Shown here: one piece after another, positions 61,422 to 64,000 of the stretch | How the letters are laid out: each line of letters opens with the position of its first letter | Position numbering within the stretch: position 1 is the first letter of the stretch | Origin: Euzebyella saccharophila | Lineage (GTDB): Bacteria > Bacteroidota > Bacteroidia > Flavobacteriales > Flavobacteriaceae | Direction of reading: 5' to 3' | DNA length: 64,000 nt | Assembly: GCF_014855495.1 (NCBI RefSeq) | Contig: NZ_JACYFJ010000002.1 | Span: 186,001-250,000 of the forward strand | Notes under the pieces: model-generated | Database searches by the model: none | The model's input: only the letters and a program-made list of their open reading frames with translations | What the model was told of the DNA's origin: nothing | Translations under genes and position numbers: made by a program

Positions 61422-62582
61422 TTATTTCATTCTTTTTCTTCTGTTGGTCTCATAATCCTCAAAAATCATTTCCCCCAAGTTCTTTAATCCGGTAAAAAAA
61501 GCTTTTCCTTTATTAGCTTCGGTAAAATGACGTACAAACCTCATTAAGTAGGGGTCTTGAGCTATCATAAAGGTGGTAATGGGAATATGAAGTTTTCTGG
61601 CCTGTCTGGCCATATTATAGCATTTTTCAACAATGTAATCATCCAATCCTACACTGTTTTTGTAATAATTGCCATCTGGGAGCCTTAAACAACTAGGCTT
61701 ACCGTCCGTAATCATAAATATCTGCTTATTGGTATTTCGTTTACGCCTAAGCAAATCCATTGCAAGACGCAATCCTGCGACCGTATTGGTATGGTACGGA
61801 CCTACCTTTAAATACGGTAATTCCTTTATGGTAATGGGCCAAGCGTCATTACCAAAAACCAAAATGTCCAAAGTATCCTTGGGGTATCTAGTGGTAATAA
61901 GTTCCGCTAGGGCCATCGCCACTTTTTTGGCAGGTGTGATACGATCCTCGCCATATAAAATCATGCTATGGCTTATATCGATCATGAGTACCGTGCTCAT
62001 TTGGGCCTTGTATTGGGTATCTTCTACCACCAAGTCGTCTTCGCTTAGGGAGAAACTACCTATGCCATGATTGACTTGGGCATTTTTAAGACTTTCGGTC
62101 ATAGAAATATTTTCTAGACCATCTCCATAACGGTACTCCCTTAAGTCTCCGGTATGCTCATCTCCTTGCCCAGATTTACCGGTTTTGTGGTTACCGGCAC
62201 CATGTCGTTTAAGTTTACCAAAAATTTGATCTAAGGCTCTTTGTCTTATAAGACGTTCTAATTTTGCCGTAATGGAAATTTGGCCTTTTCCATCTCTGTC
62301 TTCACCTTCTTTTCCATTTCCTGATTCATCGCCTCCATTTTCAAACTCTTCTCTAATGTAACCTTTCGCCTTTAACTCTTCAATAAAGTCATCAATGGTA
62401 TAATCATCATCCGTTAGTTCATATTCTTTATCCAATTCCCGTAACCAATCGATAGCCTCATCAAAATCACCGGACGTGTGCGTGATAAGTTCTTGAAAAA
62501 TTTCAAAAAGTCTTTCAAATGGAGTTTGTTCGGGTGCTTCATAGGGAGTGAAGCGAAATCCGTTTCTAGTATTCATAGCCAT
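61422..62582 (-). CDS. VWA-domain protein, partner of the AAA+ ATPase
   Basis: A 386-residue cytoplasmic protein. Residues 20-80 are helical, 85-150 a Gly/Asp/Glu-rich linker (ENGGDESGNGKEGEDRDG). From 195 a VWA domain carries a full MIDAS: DISHS (Asp202, Ser204, Ser206) and FMITDGKPSCLR. Arg/Lys clusters at the C-terminus (NRRKRMK) end the protein. The layout (acidic linker, VWA, neighbouring ChlI-type ATPase) resembles ChlD/BchD and other MoxR-VWA pairs. No chlorophyll or cobalamin genes are nearby, so metal chelation is not implied. First gene of the pair. Confidence 0.85.
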   Translation of the reverse strand: MAMNTRNGFRFTPYEAPEQTPFERLFEIFQELITHTSGDFDEAIDWLRELDKEYELTDDDYTIDDFIEELKAKGYIREEFENGGDESGNGKEGEDRDGKGQISITAKLERLIRQRALDQIFGKLKRHGAGNHKTGKSGQGDEHTGDLREYRYGDGLENISMTESLKNAQVNHGIGSFSLSEDDLVVEDTQYKAQMSTVLMIDISHSMILYGEDRITPAKKVAMALAELITTRYPKDTLDILVFGNDAWPITIKELPYLKVGPYHTNTVAGLRLAMDLLRRKRNTNKQIFMITDGKPSCLRLPDGNYYKNSVGLDDYIVEKCYNMARQARKLHIPITTFMIAQDPYLMRFVRHFTEANKGKAFFTGLKNLGEMIFEDYETNRRKRMK

Positions 62583-62689
62583 TACATAAAATTAGTGTTT
62601 TTAGCTTTGAATACCGCTGTTTTTAGGAAATGTTAACGGTAATAGGGAGTGAGAAACTTTGTCAAGAAGCTCACTCCCAAAATAGGTTT

Positions 62690-64000
62690 TTAATCCACCA
62701 CAGCCAGGGCCTTGGTACTTTTCCAATTACCCCTGGTAAAATCCGGAAACTCTTGAGGAGCGCCGTTGGTTGCCACAGAAGCTTCGCTTAATGGTGCAAC
62801 GGCACTCCAAAAACAACCTTCGTATAAGTTCTGATCTAAAGGAAGTCCTTTTCTAAGACATTCAACCACACGATACAACATCATAAAATCCATACCGCCA
62901 TGGCCTCCCATTTTTACGGATAACTCTCCTAATCTTTTATAGAGCGGGTGTTCATATTTTTCATAGATTTCTGCCAACTGTTCTCCCTGAGCCCATTGAT
63001 GGTGGTTTTCAGTGGCTCCTTCCACACCACCTTCCAATGCCACTCTTGTTGGGAAGCCAGCTAAAGTTCCTTTGGTACCCTGAATTAAATTATGACGACT
63101 GTAAGGCCTAGGGCTAGTTTCATCCCACTGGACCATAATGGTTCTTCCTAAAGTGGTTTTGATAATAGAGGTATTCATATCGCCTCCTTTGTAATCCAAT
63201 TGATTCCATTGGTGGTCTGCCTGAAAGTTCTTTTTAGCATATAGGGGTCTTCCCTTTGCAGGAGAGGAGAAAGAATTTATAAACTTAAAATTATCGTCTC
63301 CCCTGCCCACGTTCATATACTGCGCTACAGGTCCTAGGCCATGGGTAGGATACAGATTTCCGTCTCTTTTGGCATAATGGTAGGTTCGCCAAGATCCCGT
63401 ACCTCTATCCACTTGATTCATTTGCCCCCTTAATTCATGAATATAGGAAGCTTCGCCATGTAGCAACTCGCCTAAAACACCCTGCCTGCACATATTTAAA
63501 TAAAGAAGTTCTTCCCTGCCATAATTCACATTCTCCATCATCATGCAATGCTTTTTGGTCTTCTCGGAAGCATCTACCAGTTGCCACATTTCATCAATGG
63601 TCAATGCTAATGGGACTTCTACGAAAGCGTGCGCTCCCGCGTTCATAGTCTCTATAGCCATTGGTGCGTGAAGTTTCCATGGAGTGGCAATTATGACCGC
63701 ATCAGGTTTTTCTTTAGCCAACATTTTTTTCCAGTCGTTTTCGCCATCGGTATACAGCTTTATTTTCTTGTGGCGTTCCCCTTTACCTTGCTCTTTGCAG
63801 GCCTCGGCAGATTTTTTTGCCAAATCCTCATACAAGTCGGAAATAGCAACGATCTCAGTTCCTTCAATAGCGGCAATTTGTTTAGCGTGGCCCGAACCTC
63901 TGGCTCCAACACCAATGAATGCAAAACGTACGGTATCTAATTTAGGTGCTGAAAAATCTCCCATGTATTCGGCATTGAAGGCTCTCTCAGTTCCAAAAAA
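62690..64000 (-). CDS. Gfo/Idh/MocA-family protein, GH109-like, 5' end outside window
   Basis: An NAD-dependent oxidoreductase-fold protein of the Gfo/Idh/MocA family, closest in form to the GH109 (NAD-using alpha-N-acetylgalactosaminidase) group. The NAD-binding motif is FIGVGARGSGH, with VEVPLALTIDEMW as the family EKP-like loop and an RTYHYAKRDGNLYPTHGLGP active-site region. An ATG lies at 63964, but the frame stays open to the window edge with residues FFGTERAFNAEY in front. GH109 proteins usually carry such a preceding segment and a signal sequence, so the true start is probably beyond 64000. Confidence 0.85.
   Translation of the reverse strand, partial: FFGTERAFNAEYMGDFSAPKLDTVRFAFIGVGARGSGHAKQIAAIEGTEIVAISDLYEDLAKKSAEACKEQGKGERHKKIKLYTDGENDWKKMLAKEKPDAVIIATPWKLHAPMAIETMNAGAHAFVEVPLALTIDEMWQLVDASEKTKKHCMMMENVNYGREELLYLNMCRQGVLGELLHGEASYIHELRGQMNQVDRGTGSWRTYHYAKRDGNLYPTHGLGPVAQYMNVGRGDDNFKFINSFSSPAKGRPLYAKKNFQADHQWNQLDYKGGDMNTSIIKTTLGRTIMVQWDETSPRPYSRHNLIQGTKGTLAGFPTRVALEGGVEGATENHHQWAQGEQLAEIYEKYEHPLYKRLGELSVKMGGHGGMDFMMLYRVVECLRKGLPLDQNLYEGCFWSAVAPLSEASVATNGAPQEFPDFTRGNWKSTKALAVVD

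Noticed and set aside
1-64000. tRNA/rRNA genes, CRISPR arrays, insertion sequences, prophage or SusC/SusD loci
   Set aside because: Read for across the window; no cloverleaf-like blocks, regular spacer repeats, transposase motifs, terminal inverted repeats or SusCD proteins were found.

Overview
The window is a chromosomal segment of a member of the Bacteroidota, most likely a marine Flavobacteriaceae. I infer this from the AT-rich composition, many SPII lipoproteins ending their signal in SC, the short 287-residue primary sigma factor without region 1.1, promoters of the TTG-N18-TAnnTTTG type, YaiO, spondin, DUF4251 and DUF6155 family genes, and the general lack of Shine-Dalgarno sequences. 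I see no rRNA, tRNA, CRISPR array, insertion sequence, phage gene or SusC/SusD pair. The region reads as stable core and accessory chromosome.

Layout. 1-7.3 kb: aldehyde and electrophile metabolism (an AldB-type aldehyde dehydrogenase with its DUF779 partner, an old yellow enzyme-succinate semialdehyde dehydrogenase operon, a metallo-hydrolase, an SDR and a PhyH dioxygenase). 7.6-17.9 kb: a diheme cytochrome lipoprotein, two micro-ORFs, an FCD-type GntR regulator divergent from a lipoprotein gene, a protealysin-like M4 protease with its emfourin inhibitor, an XdhC/MocA pair, a VWA lipoprotein and an OmpA lipoprotein. 17.9-22 kb: a four-gene envelope operon (VCBS/cytochrome c, 3D domain, amidase, M14 carboxypeptidase). 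22-32.7 kb: a serine hydrolase, menB, a five-PAS histidine kinase, a glycosyltransferase, an SF2 helicase, a DUF6155 gene and rpoD. Downstream of rpoD lie two tandem paralogous 32-residue ORFs.

33.3-43.9 kb holds the most striking locus. Six genes with gaps of only 1-5 bases encode an Hpt protein, a lone receiver, a membrane HEAT-repeat scaffold, a processive family 2 glycosyltransferase, an LtaS-like phosphotransferase with TPRs and a YaiO-type outer-membrane barrel. I read this as a signal-controlled system for making, decorating and exporting a surface polymer. A glycerophosphodiesterase with an ILEI-type N-terminal domain lies convergent to it.

44-64 kb: an M19 dipeptidase, a thioesterase, DUF72, a second semialdehyde dehydrogenase, DUF2461, cysE-cysM, an alpha/beta hydrolase, corA, truA, small membrane proteins, a spondin-domain lipoprotein divergent from a two-component system, an AAA+ ATPase/VWA pair, and a GH109-like Gfo/Idh/MocA gene cut by the window end.
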